Origin: Microcebus murinus
Taxonomy: Eukaryota; Chordata; Mammalia; Primates; Cheirogaleidae
DNA: 64,000 nucleotides
Assembly (NCBI RefSeq): GCF_040939455.1
Contig: NC_134136.1
Location: forward strand, 72,286,501 to 72,350,500
Direction of reading: 5' to 3'
Under the pieces are notes generated by a model. It did not search any database. It was not told where the DNA came from and was given only the letters and a program-made list of their open reading frames with translations. Position numbers and translations under genes: made by a program. Shown one piece after another: positions 43,600 to 55,300 of this stretch; the first letter of the stretch is position 1; each line of letters begins with the position of its first letter.

Positions 43600-44640
43600 T
43601 TTGTGAGTATTTACTATGCTGATCTGTGTGTAACACTGTTTTGAGTACTTCTTGTAGGGCTGGTCTTGTCTTGATGAATACCCTCAGGCTTTGCTTATCT
43701 GAGAATGCTTTATTTCTTCTTCATAGATAAAACTTAGTTTCGGAGGGTACAAGATTCTAGGCTGAGCAATATTCTGTTTCAGAAGAGTGAGAATGGGGCC
43801 TCAGTCTCTCCTTATTTGTAAGGTTTCAGTTGACAAATCTGGTGTTACTAAAATTGGCTTTACATTATATGCAACTTGCTTCTTTCTCCTTACAACTTGT
43901 AGAAGGGTTTCTTTTGTTGATATTTTGGTCAGTCTGATGACTATGTGTCATGGTGTTTTCCTGTTTGCATTGAATCTCCCAGGGGTCCTTTGTGCTTCTT
44001 GGACTCAAATATCTAGCTTTTTAGCAAGACCTGGGAAATTTTCCACAATTATGTCTTCAAATAGCTTATCCAACTCTTGCATTTTTTCATTCTCCTTTTC
44101 CAGAATCCAGAAGAGCCTCTGGTTATATTTCTTCGTATAATCCTACAATTCTGTTGGTTATATTTCTTCGTATAATCCTACAATTTTGTAAGCTTTGCTC
44201 ATGTCTTTTATTTTTATGCTCTATCTATATGATTAACTTATTTGATTTGAAGGTGTTATCTTCAATATCTGAGATTCTTTCTTCTGTTTGGTTCACCCTA
44301 CTTTTGAGGCTTTCCACTATGTTTTGTAGTTCCCTAAATAAATTATTCATTTCCAGTAGATCGGTTTGCTTTTTCTTGTAGATCTCAAGTTCTTTAGTGA
44401 ATTTTTTTTCAAAGTCCTGGATTTTTGTGTGTGTGGTTTCTTTGTGTTGGTTATCCATTTTTTCTTGCATATCTTTGAGCTTTCTTACAATACATGCTTG
44501 AAATTCTTCTTCCTTAATTTTCTAGGTTTGGTTTATATCCATTTCTTGAGAGCTGGTGTATTTCTTTGGGGAAGTATTTTCAGTTTGATTCTTCATAGTT
44601 ACAGAATTCTTTCACTGAGCCCTCCCCATATGGATCAGCC
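43600..44640 (-). pseudogene. Element D ORF1 pseudogene
   Basis: Fragments of ORF1p can be followed on the minus strand. The N-terminus lies near 44600 (MKNQTENT-like text with a stop soon after), the coiled coil at 44225-44470 (ELQNIVESLKSRVNQTEERI), and the RRM and C-terminal region at about 43640-44130. Numerous frameshifts and stops are present. A 35-base direct tandem duplication (44121-44190) falls at the start of the RRM-coding part. Confidence 0.85.
44121..44190. repeat. Tandem duplication, period 35
   Basis: GGTTATATTTCTTCGTATAA and the following ten bases (to CAATT) occur at 44121-44150 and again, identically, at 44156-44185. The last five bases of the unit differ (CTGTT against TTGTA). 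Confidence 0.95.
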
Positions 44641-46082
44641 TCTGTTTTTTTCATATGATAAGTAACAGACTCTGTGTATACACTATTTCTGTGGGTGATA
44701 TAAGAAGGAGGCATCCTGGGCATCCTCACTTCTATGATTTCTTGATCTCCTACTGGGGAGAGCACTTCCACCACACTTGGGAGGTTATCCCTGATGGGAG
44801 GGGTTACTTATGGAGCCTAGTGTGGCCACTTTGGGGGGATTTGTTCTTTGACCACAAAAGCCTGACTGTTGGCAGCTGACCGGAGGGAGGAGATGCAGCC
44901 TCTGTGTTTTGATCAACTGGATGACTTAAACCAGTCTGGATAGCAAAGTTATTAGGCTGTCAGCTATTGATCTGTACCAAAGCCCAGCAGATTTTTCCCT
45001 AGATCAGGGGGAATGTGGCTTTTCTTGTCTCACCCTGCCTTCAGGGGTGGAACCTACCGCTTTCAGAGTGAAAGATGCAAGCTAGGGGGCGGAGGTATCT
45101 CCCCAGTCTGCCTGGCACTCTGGCACTCAGGCGCCCCAGTGGCTGTAACTCCCTTTGGCATTAGCCTCCTCAGTAATAGAGTTCAGAGTTCATCCATCAA
45201 GACAGGCCTGGCTAGTTGATCGTAGATTGTGTAAGGGCAGAGTTTGTCAGGAGAGTCCCTCGGCTGGGGAAGGGGATCTGCCTGCCACACCATATTACAC
45301 CACAGTGGCTGGGCTGTGGACCCCCACAATGGTGACCTCCCACCCCCTCGCAGATTACTAGCATTGGGGGCGACTGTTCAGGAGATGGGAGGGGCCAGAT
45401 TGGGAAGCTGGGTCATCAGGACACCCCTTTGTATCCTTTATGCTGCCTTCCCACCATCTCACACCCATTCAGCCATAGTTCTCGCTCTTACAGACCCACC
45501 CTGGGTGGGCCTATTTGCCCGAGGTGGTTCCAGCTTAGAGTCCCCGACTTAGTGAACACCTCTGTAAGACTGGCCCCACTTATTACCATAGGCAAGATAT
45601 CTAACTGCCTCCCCTAGCAGTTCAGACCGGTTTCCACCCCACTTTGTGCCATCCTAGCACGGAGCTCTGGGGATTTCACAGTGCTTTCTGCTAATGACCA
45701 CTCTCTATAGCATTCACTACTCCTGCTACTATTTTGCACCTACTTCAGGCAGGTCCCTGGCTGAGTGGGTGTGGAGGTCAATGGAGAAGCAATAAGTTCT
45801 CCTGTGGGTCTGATCCCACTTCACTCCCTGTCCCGGCAGGCCGGAGCCCTCCTGCACTCTATGCCCTATTTTTTGTTTTGCGCTCTCTAGAGAACATGCT
45901 CTTATCTCTTGTTAACCTTGTTTTTTCCATTTTTGAGAGTTCCACGCTGAACCTCTGCCAATTCACAATGCTCTTCTTGTGCGGGAGATATCCACTCATG
46001 TGTAGGAGGCCAAGATCTATGCCTCTTTCTCTGGGAGCAGGCATCCAAGGGGTTACCTTTACTCCACCATTTTTTCTCCTCT
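44641..46082 (-). promoter_or_regulatory. Element D 5' UTR (type III)
   Basis: About 1.44 kb between ORF1 and the TSD, more GC-rich than the surroundings, in the position of an L1 5' UTR. Read by eye, it shares no obvious block with the 5' UTRs of A/B (type I) or C (type II). Its outer end on the minus strand (AAAAAATGGTGGA) is a plausible decayed YY1-type site. Any promoter is likely inactive with age. Confidence 0.75.
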
Positions 46083-46099
46083 GGTAAGTATATTTTTAT
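46083..46099 (+). repeat. Right TSD of element D
   Basis: GGTAAGTATATTTTTAT, paired with 35709-35725 (one mismatch in 17). Confidence 0.9.
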
Positions 46100-46359
46100 A
46101 TCTTGATTTTTCTCTGGCTGATCTTAGCTCCAGAAAAAGATTTATCAGGATTAGTACTGTATTCTAGTCAAACAGATTAAGATGACTTCTACTTTAGACT
46201 AAAGTTGTTTCCACAGGATTTTCCCTATCAGAGTAGAGAAGAAAACTTATATTTTTGTTGTCACCCCAAATTAGGGAATTAAGTAAGTATGGAAACCATA
46301 TTTTGTCCTAGCAAGGAGCTTTGTCCTTGTTTCTTTTTAGCTTATGTGCTATAGTTGCT

Positions 46360-46815
46360 TGTATTTGTTTTCTAGGGCTGTTGTAAGAATATACTACAAA
46401 CTGCGAGGCTTAAAATAAGGTCATTTTATTATGGTTGTGGAGGCTAGAAGTCCCAAATCAAGAGGTTAGCAGGGCAATGCTCTCTGTGGTCTCTAGAGGA
46501 AGGATGGTCCTTCTCTGCTTCTTCTTACCTTCTGATACTTGCTGGCAATCCTTGTTAGTACTTGATTTGTAGAGATATTATTTCAACCTCTGACTCTGTC
46601 TTCACCTGACATTCTTCCCTCTGTGTGGATCTGTGTCCAAATTCCCCTCTTTTTAGAAAAATACCAGTCCTAATCTACCTAAGCCACCCTAATCTATCAT
46701 GATCTCATCTTAACTTGATTACGTCTGCAAAGACACTATTTCCACTTAAGGTTACATTTGCAGTGTGATTAGGACTTGAACATATTGTCTTGGGCAACAC
46801 AGTTCAACCCACAAC
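46360..46815 (-). mobile_element. MaLR-type solo LTR (MLT1-like), antisense
   Basis: Same family and same orientation as 4850-5308. Landmarks: GTTTTCTAGGGCTGTTGTAAG, GGAGGCTAGAAGTCCCAAATCAAG, CTCTGTGTGGATCTGTGTCC, AATCTATCATGATCTCATCTTAACTTGATTACGTCTGCAAAGACAC and CACAGTTCAACCCACAAC. The two copies are too diverged from each other to be a proviral pair. Confidence 0.78.
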
Positions 46816-47784
46816 GGTCTTCATATCAGAGGTAGTATCTGTAGTAACTACCACTATGATTGGCATAATCACTCACATGGCAATATACAGTTTCTCCTTG
46901 ACAGATTAAAAAAAATTAAATTGCCTCAGGCAAAACCTGAAATCTTTCTTGATGGCTCTACTTCTATCAGTGGCAAAACTTGGAGCTTTGTCTTTCCACT
47001 ACCAAGGACCAAATGCTCTAAATATGCACAAATGTTTCAGGTTTCTACTGCTGCACTTTTTAGCAGACCAGTTTCCTTTCCTTACCTTACCCAAGGATTT
47101 CTCTGTATTTACATTCTGGCCACACTGATTTCTCATAGTGAATATTTATAAGTCAGCACCTTATGCCTTCCTTAAATCCAGCCTTATAATTTTTTTAACC
47201 ATTGGAAGTTCCTCAATATGTTTTGTTTATGTATAGTGCCATTGCTTAGTCTCTAGTATACTTGTTTTCATCTTTTTAACTTTCATAATATTAAAGGGAA
47301 TCTGGGGACTTCAAAGAGTGGGGAGATGGAACAGCTGAGCATACTTGTTGAAAGATGTAGAAGTTGAAAAATGTAAAATCACTGCTTGCCTTGAAGTCAT
47401 GTTATTTTTTAATTAATTAATTTTATTTAGTTACTTACATTTTTACTATTTTAAAACTGCCATTTTGCCTTAATTTTTTCCTCTTTAAATATTTTACTGA
47501 TTTATCTATCAATGAAATCTGGGCATAATTTAAAGAGGGTTTACTATATTTACATTACTCAAGAATTATTTCTGGAAATGTTGTTAATATCACCACATAT
47601 TTTTATATAGCAAATAAACTAGAAGTTATTGATTATATATAAGTATTTTAGTTTTACATTTGAGGGAATCAGTGCTCCAAGAGTTAAGTAATGCAGTGTG
47701 TAAAGCCAATGATTCCAACCCAGTTCCATTTACTTCGAATCAGAAATGTTTTCATTTCCTAGATAAAATCTATTTCTGTGATAG
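46816..47784. other. Unrecognised intergenic sequence
   Basis: No gene or nameable repeat. There is a TTAATTAATTAATT palindromic run at about 47410-47424. Confidence 0.5.
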
Positions 47785-48060
47785 TTATTCACTTAATTAG
47801 GTTTGACTAAGTGCCTCTATGTACCAGGCACTATTTTGGTTGCTGGAGTTACAAAAGTGATGGAAGACAGACAAGATCCTGGTCTATGTAGAGCCTCATG
47901 TAGAGCCTTATTCTAGAGGAAAGTGGTAGACAATTAATAATGAAAGAAGTAAAACACATTGTATGCACATCAGGTGGTGATATGTGCTATGGCAAAATAT
48001 ATATCAGGTAAGAAGAAAAGGGAGTGGGAGAATTAGGTTAGTGTAGTTTTATAAATGAGG
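47785..48060 (-). mobile_element. L2 LINE fragment, antisense
   Basis: AAGTGCCTCTATGTACCAGGCACTATTTTGG, TGGAGTTACAAAAGTGATGGAAGACAGACAAGATCC, GGTAGACAATTAATAATGAAAG and GTGGTGATATGTGCTATGGC are reversed L2 3' landmarks. Confidence 0.75.
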
Positions 48061-48834
48061 GGATATGTGTATATTGGAAGTATCTGGATGACTGCAACAA
48101 GGATTGGGTTTGGGTCGTATAGTTGGTACTGTCTTAAAGGTGAGGGATTCACCACTGGGGTCATAAAGCATGAGAGAGAGAGAAAAGGGGTGTAAATGAG
48201 AATTGGAAGTGTGAGTACCATTATATCTAGGAATGTGGAAGAAAAAGCAATCACCATATGAGGAGCATGTAAGAGAATCAACATTCTCAGAGGAAAGCCA
48301 GGTTTTATTTAGTTAGAGCAAGAACAGAAACTTCAGGGTTAATAGAAGGTTGTTCATTTTGACAATTAAGGAACATACTATTTTAAAATGCAATGGTTTT
48401 CTTAGGTTTGTTGAAGTTCTTCAGTTTAGTCATATTTTAAAAAGAAATTATGCTTGGTTGATGTAGAGAAATGGATCATATGAGCTTTTAAGCTTCCTTT
48501 TGTAGCATTGTGTGTTTATAGCAAGTACAATTGTGCTCATTTCAAACTAATAAACATTTGAAATACAGAGAAATTAGTAGATATGAATGCTTTCATCATC
48601 TTGATGGAAATATAATTATATGTAAGTTACCTGGTAGCCAACATGCACTTTTCATGATAATAGTAGTTGTTATGACCATAGAGTATAATGGAAAAGTGTA
48701 GAGTAGGAAAATCTGATCCTATAATATGCATATTTATTTTTGGTAGAAATCATGTTTTTCATCTTATTCCTTTATATCTGGAACAAAGAATTTTTACTTT
48801 AGTATTTTTGTTTTCATTGCTAACTAGCTTTTTA
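48061..48834. other. Unrecognised intergenic sequence
   Basis: No gene or nameable repeat seen. Confidence 0.5.
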
Positions 48835-49865
48835 AAAATAATTATAGGTTTTTGGAAGTTTAATTGATGTTCAATAAACTACACATATCTAAAGTGTACA
48901 CTATGATACTGTTTGACATATATGCACCCAGGATAATATATCCATCATCTCAAAAGTTTCTTTGTGCAGTATTCTATTAATCCCCACTGCACTTCCCCAC
49001 CTGAACCCAGGTAAACATTGATATGCATTGTGTCACTATAGTGACACAAACTATTGTGAGTTTGCATTTCTGGAAATTCACATAGATGGAATCATATAAT
49101 ATGTACTTTTCTGTCTTCTTTCATTCATGATAATTATTTTGTGAGTAATCCATGTTGTTGTAGGTATTAATATTTTGGTCATTGTTATGGATGAATAGTA
49201 TTCTATTGTAGCAAAATTGGTTTATTCATACCTTTGTTGGCATACATTTGGGTTGCTTCTGGTATTTCATCATTATGAGTGAAGCTTTTACAAACATTTG
49301 TATATAAGATTTTGTATCACATATGCTTTTTGTATCTTGAATAAATACCTAGGAGGGAGATATATGGATCATATGGTAGTATGTTTAACTTTTTATGAAT
49401 TTGACAAACTGTTTTCAAAAATGGTTTTACCATTTACATTCTGACCAGTAGTTAAGGAGCATTCCAATGATCCTCATATTCATGTTACCATAAGTTTTCT
49501 CAATTTTAGACATTGCAGTAAGTATGCAGTGACATTTCAATGTGACTTTCCATTTCCATAGTGAATAATGACTAATCATTTTTTCATGTGCTTATTTTCC
49601 ATCCCTATATCTTCTTTGGTGGAATGCCTGTTCAAGCCTTTTGCCTATTTGTTACTGGGTGGTTTGATTCCTTAATATTAAAATTTTAGAGTTCTTTCTA
49701 TATTCTCTATACAAGTCCTTTATCACATAGGTTATTTGAAAATATCTCATAGTCTGTAGTTTGTCTCTTCATTCTCTTTACAATGGATTTTAAAGAGTAA
49801 ATAAATATAATTTGAATAAAGTCCAATTTACTAATTTTTTATTACCAGATTTATTTTGTATATAA
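48835..49865 (-). mobile_element. Ancient L1 (L1M-type), antisense, left part
   Basis: Reversed old-L1 landmarks: TTAATTGATGTTCAATAAACTACACATA, GCACCCAGGATAATATATCCATCATCTC, ATTTGGGTTGCTTCTGGTATTTC, AGGGAGATATATGGATCATATGGTAG, TCAAGCCTTTTGCCTATTTG, and CTCATAGTCTGTAGTTTGTCTCTTCATTCTC. It is interrupted at 49865 by element B and resumes at 56441. The right part keeps the same L1 order, which confirms the split. Confidence 0.9.
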
Positions 49866-49876
49866 GAAATGTTTCG
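49866..49876 (+). repeat. Left TSD of element B
   Basis: GAAATGTTTCG, repeated at 56430-56440. The final G may belong to the L1 end, which starts with a G run. Confidence 0.9.
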
Positions 49877-51289
49877 GGGGGGGTGGAGCAAGATGGCGGA
49901 CGAATAACACCACCACACAGAGTGTCTCTGCAGAAAAGACAGATTCTAGAAGAAATTAGAGGAAAGAAGCAAGAAGACAAGCATACAGCAGACGAGGGTG
50001 GGAAGGAGGGGTACCTCAGACCCCGGGAGACTCCACGGGAGGAGGCTGCGGAGGAGAACTGGAGGCTGAGACCACCGCAGCAGCCCGGAGACCAGCGGCA
50101 AGGGTAGGTGGATTTGCTGTTTCCCCTCCCCTGCGTTTGGGACTGCTGGTGGGCTCCCCAGCGGATGGAGAGACCTGCGGACAACAGCCCAGAGACCGTT
50201 GCCGCCAGCCAGCGGTGAGCCTGTAGCAGACGTGGCACCAGGTGCCCAACTTCCTCCGGGCACGTCCGTGTGCAAAGACCCGAGCCACGCGGCAGGCGCC
50301 ATATTGCCTCCTCCGCCCCTCTGCCGACCCTACCCGTGGCTGCCCAGAGAGAAAATACAGCCACCAGCCAGAGGCACCTCCAAGGAACGGGACCTTCCCT
50401 TTTGGGACCCTACAGCTGACTCAGGGGAACTCAGACTGTGAGCTCCCTACCCGCCCGCCCTCCCAGGTGCTGCTGGCACCGTGTTTCCAGGAGAACGGTA
50501 CCTACGCAGAGGCTGAGAGACATAGACCCAGCTTGGGCTCCCTGTAGGTGAATTGGGACCAGAAATCCTCTCCCTGGTGGGGATACAGTATGAACTCTGG
50601 GACACAGAGGTCAGACCTGCAGACCAGATCCCTTGCACTGAGGGATAGCATTGCCCAGGACACAGAAGGGTTATATGTGAACAGCCTACTGAGGTGTCTG
50701 TGCCTCCAGGGGCGGATCGGCATCCTAGAGGACAACCCTCCTCCCAGGAAGAGGCCGTGCGCCCAACCCAGGTGGCGTTCCTGTGCAGGGTACCTCCCCG
50801 CCGGCACCACAGCCTGGTGGCTTGTGGTCTGGCCTGCTGGCAGAGGCCCAGGAGGAGCTGTGGAGTTGGGGAGGATGGAAAGAAGCGAGACCCGCTACAG
50901 ACTGTGGGTCTCAGACAGCCCCACCACCACACCCAGATTTTCTGGCTGAGCATTACCATTTCAGCCCCGCCCTGAAAGCTTTCCCTGGAAGCAGAGAACA
51001 GAACTTTGACCCCTGCTAACTGCCTGAGGGCAGGCTTACCCAACCGAGCTCCGCCCAGAGCAAGAGCTGATAACAGGTCACAAAATCAACAGCATAGCCT
51101 GTTCCTCCAAGCAAACGCCACCTACTGACAGGGACGGCATCTTGCACAGCCTTTCCTCGGCACCCACTGACTCAATATACAGGGAGTCGTCCAATTTCAC
51201 CCACAGACACCATCTAATGCCTCAGAAACTAAACAAGGTGTGTGAATACCCAAACAATAACTTAAGGAAAGAAACAACAACTCCTTGAC
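49877..51289 (+). promoter_or_regulatory. Element B 5' UTR (type I), internal promoter region
   Basis: About 1.41 kb, much more GC-rich than the flanking DNA and with many CpGs in its first 600 bases. It begins with a G run and GTGGAGCAAGATGGCGGACG, the usual start of a primate L1. The L1 5' UTR acts as an internal polymerase II promoter in active copies. Whether this one still works cannot be judged from sequence. It aligns with element A's 5' UTR from 50215 onward and ends in the GTGTGTGAATACCCAAACAA block shared by all three young copies. Confidence 0.9.
49889..49900 (+). promoter_or_regulatory. YY1-type site at L1 start
   Basis: CAAGATGGCGGA lies 12 bases from the element's start. In human L1 an equivalent site binds YY1 and directs accurate transcription initiation. 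Here this is inferred from motif and position. Confidence 0.75.
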
Positions 51290-52282
51290 ATGGGAAGAAA
51301 TCAGCGAAAGAACTCAGGAAATATGAAGAACCAAATGGAAAACACACCCCCAAAGAGGAGCACCAGCCCCCTAGAAATGGACACCAACCGAAATCAGGCA
51401 ACCAATATGACAGAAGAGGAATTTCATATGTGGATCATGAAAAACACTCACCCAGCTGCAACAACAACTCAATAACCAACACAAAGAAACCGCAAAAAGC
51501 TTCGAGGATATGGAAAAAGAAATAGACACAATGAAGAAAAGTGTAACCGAACTCCTGGAAATGAAGAATAAATTCAAGGAACTACAAAATACAGTGGAAA
51601 GTCTCAAGAACAGGGTAGATCAAACAGAAAACAGAATCTCAGAGCTTGAAGATAACACCCTCCAATTAAATAAATCAGTCACATAAATAGAGCAGAGAAA
51701 CAAGAGAAAAGAGCAAAGCCTACAAGAGCTGTGGGATTATGTGAAGAAACCTAATGTGAGGGTCATGGGGTTACCAGAAGGGGTAGAAGACAACACTCAA
51801 GGGTTGGACAAGCTGTTTGAAGATATAATAGAGGAAAATTTCCCAGGCCTTGCTCAAAATCTTGATATACACGTTCAAGAAGCTCAGAAGACCCCTGGGA
51901 GATTCAACGCAAACAGGAAGACGTCACGACGTGCAGTCATCAGACTGACCAAAGTATCAACTAAAGAGGCCCTTCTAAGAGCTGTAAGACAAAAGAAGAA
52001 AGTAACATACAAGGGAAAGCCAATTCGAATAACATCAGACTTCTCTAATGAGACTTTAAAAGCATGAGAGACTGGGGCCCCATTCTCACTCTTTTGAAAC
52101 AAAACAATGCCCAGAATAGAATATTATTCCCTGCAAAACGAAGCTTCATATATGAAGGAGAAAAAAAAGCATTCTTAGACAAGCAAAGGCTCAGAGAATT
52201 CACAAATACAAGACCAGCCCTACAAGAAGTACTTAAAACAGCGTTACGCACGGAACATCATAATAATAAGCCACGAATATAA
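51290..52282 (+). pseudogene. Element B ORF1 pseudogene
   Basis: It opens at ATG 51290 with the same N-terminus as A (MGRNQRKNSGNMKN). An extra base near 51438-51446 (ATGAAAAACAC where A has ATAAGAACAC) shifts the frame. The coiled-coil part contains deletions relative to A, and a stop appears at about 51684 (ACATAAATAG where A has ACAGAAATAC). The RRM and C-terminal region reads well from 51741 to about 52064. There a lost base (GCATGAGAG against GCAAGGAGAG) shifts the frame again before the normal end at 52282. Total length is 993 bases against 1005 for the intact frame. No functional ORF1p. Confidence 0.92.
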
Positions 52283-52323
52283 AAACAACCAAAACCCAAA
52301 GATATTAAAGGCCAGATATTACA

Positions 52324-55300
52324 ATGGCTCAAGAGAGAAATCATAGCAACAACATCCAACCCAACAGAATGATCAGAAATATACCTTACCTATCAGTTCT
52401 CTCAATAAATGTGAAAGGCTTAAATTCTCCACTCAAGAGACATAGGCTGGCTGAATGGATAAGAAAATCAAGGCCAAGTACATGCTGTCTTCAGAAAACA
52501 CATATAACCTGCAAGGATGCATATAGACTAAAAATAAAAGGGTGGAGATCAATATTCCAAGCAAATAGAAGCCAAAAGAAGGCTGGTGTGACAGTTCTAA
52601 TTTCAGACGATTTAGTTTTTAAACCAACAAATGTAGTGAAAGACAAAGAGGGTCATTATATAATGGTGAAGGGCACACTTCAACAAGAAGATATAACAAT
52701 TTTAAATATATATGCACCCAACTTAGGTGCACCCAGATTCATAAAGCAAACCTTATTGGAGCTAAGCAAATGGATTAATAGCAACTCCATATTCGCCGGA
52801 AATTTCAACACCCCACTAATGGCACGAGACAGATCCTCCAAACAGAAAATTCATAAAAAAATAATGGACTTAAACAAAACTCTAGAACAATTGGGTCTGA
52901 CTGACATTTACAGAACATTCTACCCAAAATCCACTGAATATACGTTCTTCTCATCAGCTCACGGGACATTCTTTAAGATTGACCATATCCTAGGACACAA
53001 AGAAAATGTCAATAAATTTAAAAAAATAGAAATCATACCATGTACCTTCTCAGATAACAGTGGAATAAAAGTACAAATCAAACCTAACAGAAATTCACAT
53101 TTCTACACAAAAACGTGGAAATTAAACAACCTCCTACTAAATGATTACTTCATAAATGAAGAAATCAAGATGGAAATAAAAAAAATTCTATGAAGAAAAT
53201 GACAATGGAGAGACAAGTTATCAACTCCTCTGGGACAAAGCTAAAGCAGTTCTGAGAGGAAAGTTTATCTCCATAAATGCCTATAACCAAAAGACAAGAA
53301 GATCACAAATAGACAATCTAATGAAACGACTCAAAGAGCTGGAAAAAAAGAAAAGACCAACCACAAACCCAGCGGAAGAAGTGAAATCAACAAGATCAAA
53401 TCAGAAATAAACGAAATTGAAAACAGGGAAGCTATTCAGGAGATTAATAAAACAAAAAGTTGGTTCTTTTAAAAAATAAACAAAATTGACACACCATTGG
53501 CTAAGCTAACGAAAAGTAGAAAAGAGAAATCTCCAATAAGCTCCATCAGGAATAAAAAAGGAGATATCACAACCGATCCCAAAGAGATACAAGATATAAT
53601 TTATGAGTACTACAAAGATATTTATTCACACAAACTGGAAAATGTGGAGGAAATGGACAAACTTCTAGAAACACACAGCCTCCCTAGGCTCAACCAGGAA
53701 GAAATAGATTCCCTGAACAGACCAATCTCAACAGCTGAAATAGAAACAGCAATTAAAAATCTCCCTAAAAAGAAAAGTCCCGGTCCAGATGGCTTCACAC
53801 CCGAATTTTAGGACACTTACAAAGAAGAACTAGTACCTATCTTGCAGAAACTATTCCACAACATCGAGGAGAATGGAAACCTCCCTGACACCTTTTATGA
53901 AGCGAATATTACTCTGATACCAAAACCAGGAAAGAATCCAACAAAAAAAGAAAACTACAGACCAATGTCCCTAATGAATATAGATGCCAAAATTTTCAAC
54001 AAAATCTTAGCTAACCGAATCCAGATGCTTATCAAAAAAATAATCCATCATGACCAAGTGGGCTTCATCCCAGGAATGCAGGGATGGTTCAACATACGCA
54101 AATCTATAAATGCAATTCACCACATAAACAGAAGCAAAAACAAAGACCACATGATTCTCTCAATAGATGCGGAAAAAGCTTTTGACAAAATTCAACACCC
54201 TTTCATGATACGAACACTTAAGAAAATAGGCATAAAAGGGACATACCTAAAAATGATACAAGCCATATATGACAGACCCATAGCCAACATCATACCGAAT
54301 GGGGAAAAATTGAAATAATTCCCACTTAGAACTGGAACCATACAAGGCTGCCCACTATCTCCACTTCTGTTCAACATAGTACTGGAAGTCTTGGCTACAG
54401 CAATCAGACAGGAAAATGGAATCAAAGGTATCCAAATAGGGGCAGAATTGATCAAACTTTCACTGTTTGCTGATGATATGATATTTTATCTAGAAAACCC
54501 CAAAGATTCAACCAAGAAACTCCTGGAACTGATCAATGATTTTAGTAAAGTCTCAGGATACAAAATCAATACACAGAAATCAGAGGCATTCATATACGCC
54601 CACAACAATATAATTGAGAATCAAATCGAAGACTCAATTACCTTCACATTAGCAACAAAGAAATTAAAGTTCCTAGGAATATACTTAACCAAGGATGTAA
54701 AAAACTTCTACAGGGAGAACTATGAAACACTGAGGAAGGAAATAGTAGAGGATGTAAACAGATGGAAATCCATACCATGCTCGTGGATCGGCAGACTCAA
54801 TATCATCAAAATGTCTATACTACCCAAACTGATCTACAGATTCAATGCAATACCTATTAAAATCCCATCAGCATTCTTCACAGATATAGAAAAAATAATT
54901 TTATGCTTCGTATGGAACCAAAGAAGACCCCGAATATCTAGAGCAATTCTAGGAAACAAAAACAAAATGGGAGGCATTAATATGCCAGATATCAAACTAT
55001 ACTACAAAGCTGTGGTAATTAAATCAATATGGTGTTGGCACAAAAATAGGAATATTGACCAGTGGAACAGATGTGAGAATCCTGATATAAAACCATCCTC
55101 ATATAGCCATCTAATCTTTGACAAAGCAGACAAAAACATATGCTGGGGAAAGGAATCCCTTTTCAATAAATGGTGCTGGGAAAACTGGATAGCCACCTGT
55201 AGAAGGCTAAAACAGGACCCACACTTTTCACCTCTCACAGAATCCAACTCACGTTGGATAACAGACTTAAACCTAAGGTATGAAACTATTAGAACTCTAG

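Larger units (their letters stand above)
35726..46082 (-). mobile_element. Element D: old full-length L1, interrupted by a nested L1 and an Alu
   Basis: The minus-strand order is complete: 5' UTR (46082 to about 44640), ORF1 (about 44640-43600), ORF2 (43555-35966), 3' UTR (35965 to about 35760) and tail. A 17-base TSD with one mismatch brackets it. Subtracting the nested L1 (about 3.5 kb) and the Alu (about 0.2 kb) leaves roughly 6.6 kb, the normal size of a full-length L1. The 5' end, read on the minus strand, begins AGAGGAGAAAAAATGGTGGA, which resembles the YY1-type start of L1. Both ORFs are broken by many stops and frameshifts, so it is the oldest full-length copy here. Confidence 0.93.

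Noticed and set aside
4850..46815. The two MaLR LTRs as ends of one provirus
   Set aside because: They are 41 kb apart, diverged from each other and have no retroviral interior between them. They are independent solo LTRs.
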